Positions 12,396 to 12,907 of a stretch of DNA of 12,907 nucleotides are shown here, one piece after another. Numbering within the stretch: the first letter of the stretch is position 1; each line of letters opens with the position of its first letter. The DNA is taken from positions 1 to 12,907 of the forward strand of contig JALTMC010000631.1 of assembly GCA_027005175.1 (NCBI GenBank), in the 5' to 3' direction. Below the pieces are notes generated by a model, which did no database searches, was not told the DNA's origin, and was given only the letters and a program-made list of their open reading frames with translations. The translations under genes were made by a program, and so were the position numbers. The DNA is from Myxococcales bacterium. GTDB lineage: Bacteria > Myxococcota_C > UBA6777.

Positions 12396-12907
12396 CCCAG
12401 TCGAAGTTACGCCACATTTGTGCAGTGGTAAGGCCGAACGTAACAGCAACCAGCAAAATAAAGTGCAGATTGAGTTGAAGGGGAACAGCCCCAAGCAGTT
12501 TGAGCAACAGATAGAGCAGCGCTCCTCCGGTATGGATGGCAAAGTACCATCGAATTCGGACTCGCCACAAGGGTGAAGCAGACCACCGCTTTGTGCCCAA
12601 CTTCCACCACACATACCAATGCAGTGGATGATAGAAGAAGATATTTGCATTGCCAGGAGGTTCGGGGAATTTGGTTAAAGTCAGCATGAAGGTTAAAGCT
12701 GCGCCAAGGAGCCCAAAGACCAACAGAGACATACGTATCCATGTCCGGAAGAATCGAGAGTTCCAAAGTAAGAGACCAAGCAATCCCCACAACACGAGAA
12801 AGAGATAGGTCCAGGTGGATGGCTGAACCTTCCCCCACCAAGCGAGCTTGGCACGTCGTATATGCAGCTGCATCTTAGGACCCACCAAGGGACGGCCACG
12901 CAGCTTT
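12364..12907 (-). CDS. Polytopic membrane protein, C-terminal part; probable DUF4105/Lnb-type protein, 5' end outside the window
   Basis: The frame is open from the window edge to TGA at 12366-12364, directly followed by TAA. About 180 codons are visible; internal TTG (12888) and ATG (12873) are possible but need not be starts. Four hydrophobic segments are seen (numbered from the TTG): 26-42 (WTYLFLVLWGLLGLLLW), 53-71, 114-134 and 140-157. The stretch LLVFGLLGAALTFMLTLTKF, then PGNANIFFYHPLH, matches the way the membrane end of DUF4105 proteins reads (glycine-rich helix, a Thr, then N-x-N and a Pro after two or more residues). Those proteins have an N-terminal periplasmic domain similar to Lnb lipoprotein N-acyltransferases, which would be outside this window, so the assignment is tentative. 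Its 3' end is duplicated in the spacer before glpK. Confidence 0.6.
   Translation of the reverse strand, partial: KLRGRPLVGPKMQLHIRRAKLAWWGKVQPSTWTYLFLVLWGLLGLLLWNSRFFRTWIRMSLLVFGLLGAALTFMLTLTKFPEPPGNANIFFYHPLHWYVWWKLGTKRWSASPLWRVRIRWYFAIHTGGALLYLLLKLLGAVPLQLNLHFILLVAVTFGLTTAQMWRNFDWGVVQTHDKSE

Overview
The window reads as chromosomal DNA from a member of the Myxococcota / former delta-proteobacteria with moderate G+C. The lineage call rests on secreted, very Cys-rich proteins ending in a Cys-Gly-Cys / transmembrane helix / Arg cluster tail of the MYXO-CTERM type, on the CGNG-type cysteine repeats, and on a stand-alone double cyclic-nucleotide-binding protein. It is an inference from protein style; no marker gene is present. 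All convincing genes lie on the minus strand, so transcription runs from high to low coordinates.

Layout from the right edge (12907) leftwards. (1) The 3' part of a polytopic membrane protein, probably the membrane end of a DUF4105/Lnb-type protein (to 12364). (2) A short spacer in which the end of that gene has been duplicated next to 13-bp repeats. (3) glpK, an intact glycerol kinase (12240-10762), whose last codons are part of a 38-bp tandem repeat running into the spacer. (4) A spacer with two clean inverted repeats, then a 279-residue exported protein with an all-basic Pro-rich tail (10448-9609). (5) A 356-bp spacer with a 39-bp tandem repeat and a possible promoter. (6) Two secreted matrixin-like metalloproteases, 926 and 1032 residues (9252-6472 and 6426-3328), 45 bp apart. 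(7) A 417-residue cytoplasmic protein with two cyclic-nucleotide-binding domains (3214-1961). (8) A spacer with a strong Shine-Dalgarno and a possible 44-codon ORF overlapping the next start. (9) A third matrixin-like protease of the same family (1756 to beyond base 1), of which 585 codons are visible.

The main content is the cluster of three paralogous proteases. Each has a signal peptide ending just before a Trp, a shared Cys-containing N-terminal segment, a zinc-binding HExxHxxGxxH site and a long series of cysteine modules. The two complete copies end in 6 or 4 tandem CGNG modules and a surface-sorting tail. The middle copy has lost the Met of the metzincin Met-turn (Leu instead), so it may be catalytically altered. 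The double cNMP-binding protein between copies two and three is the only candidate regulator in the cluster; a functional link is inferred from position alone.

The second theme is repetition in the spacers: three different tandem or direct repeats in three spacers. Two of them include the 3' end of the adjacent gene, and two share a diverged core.
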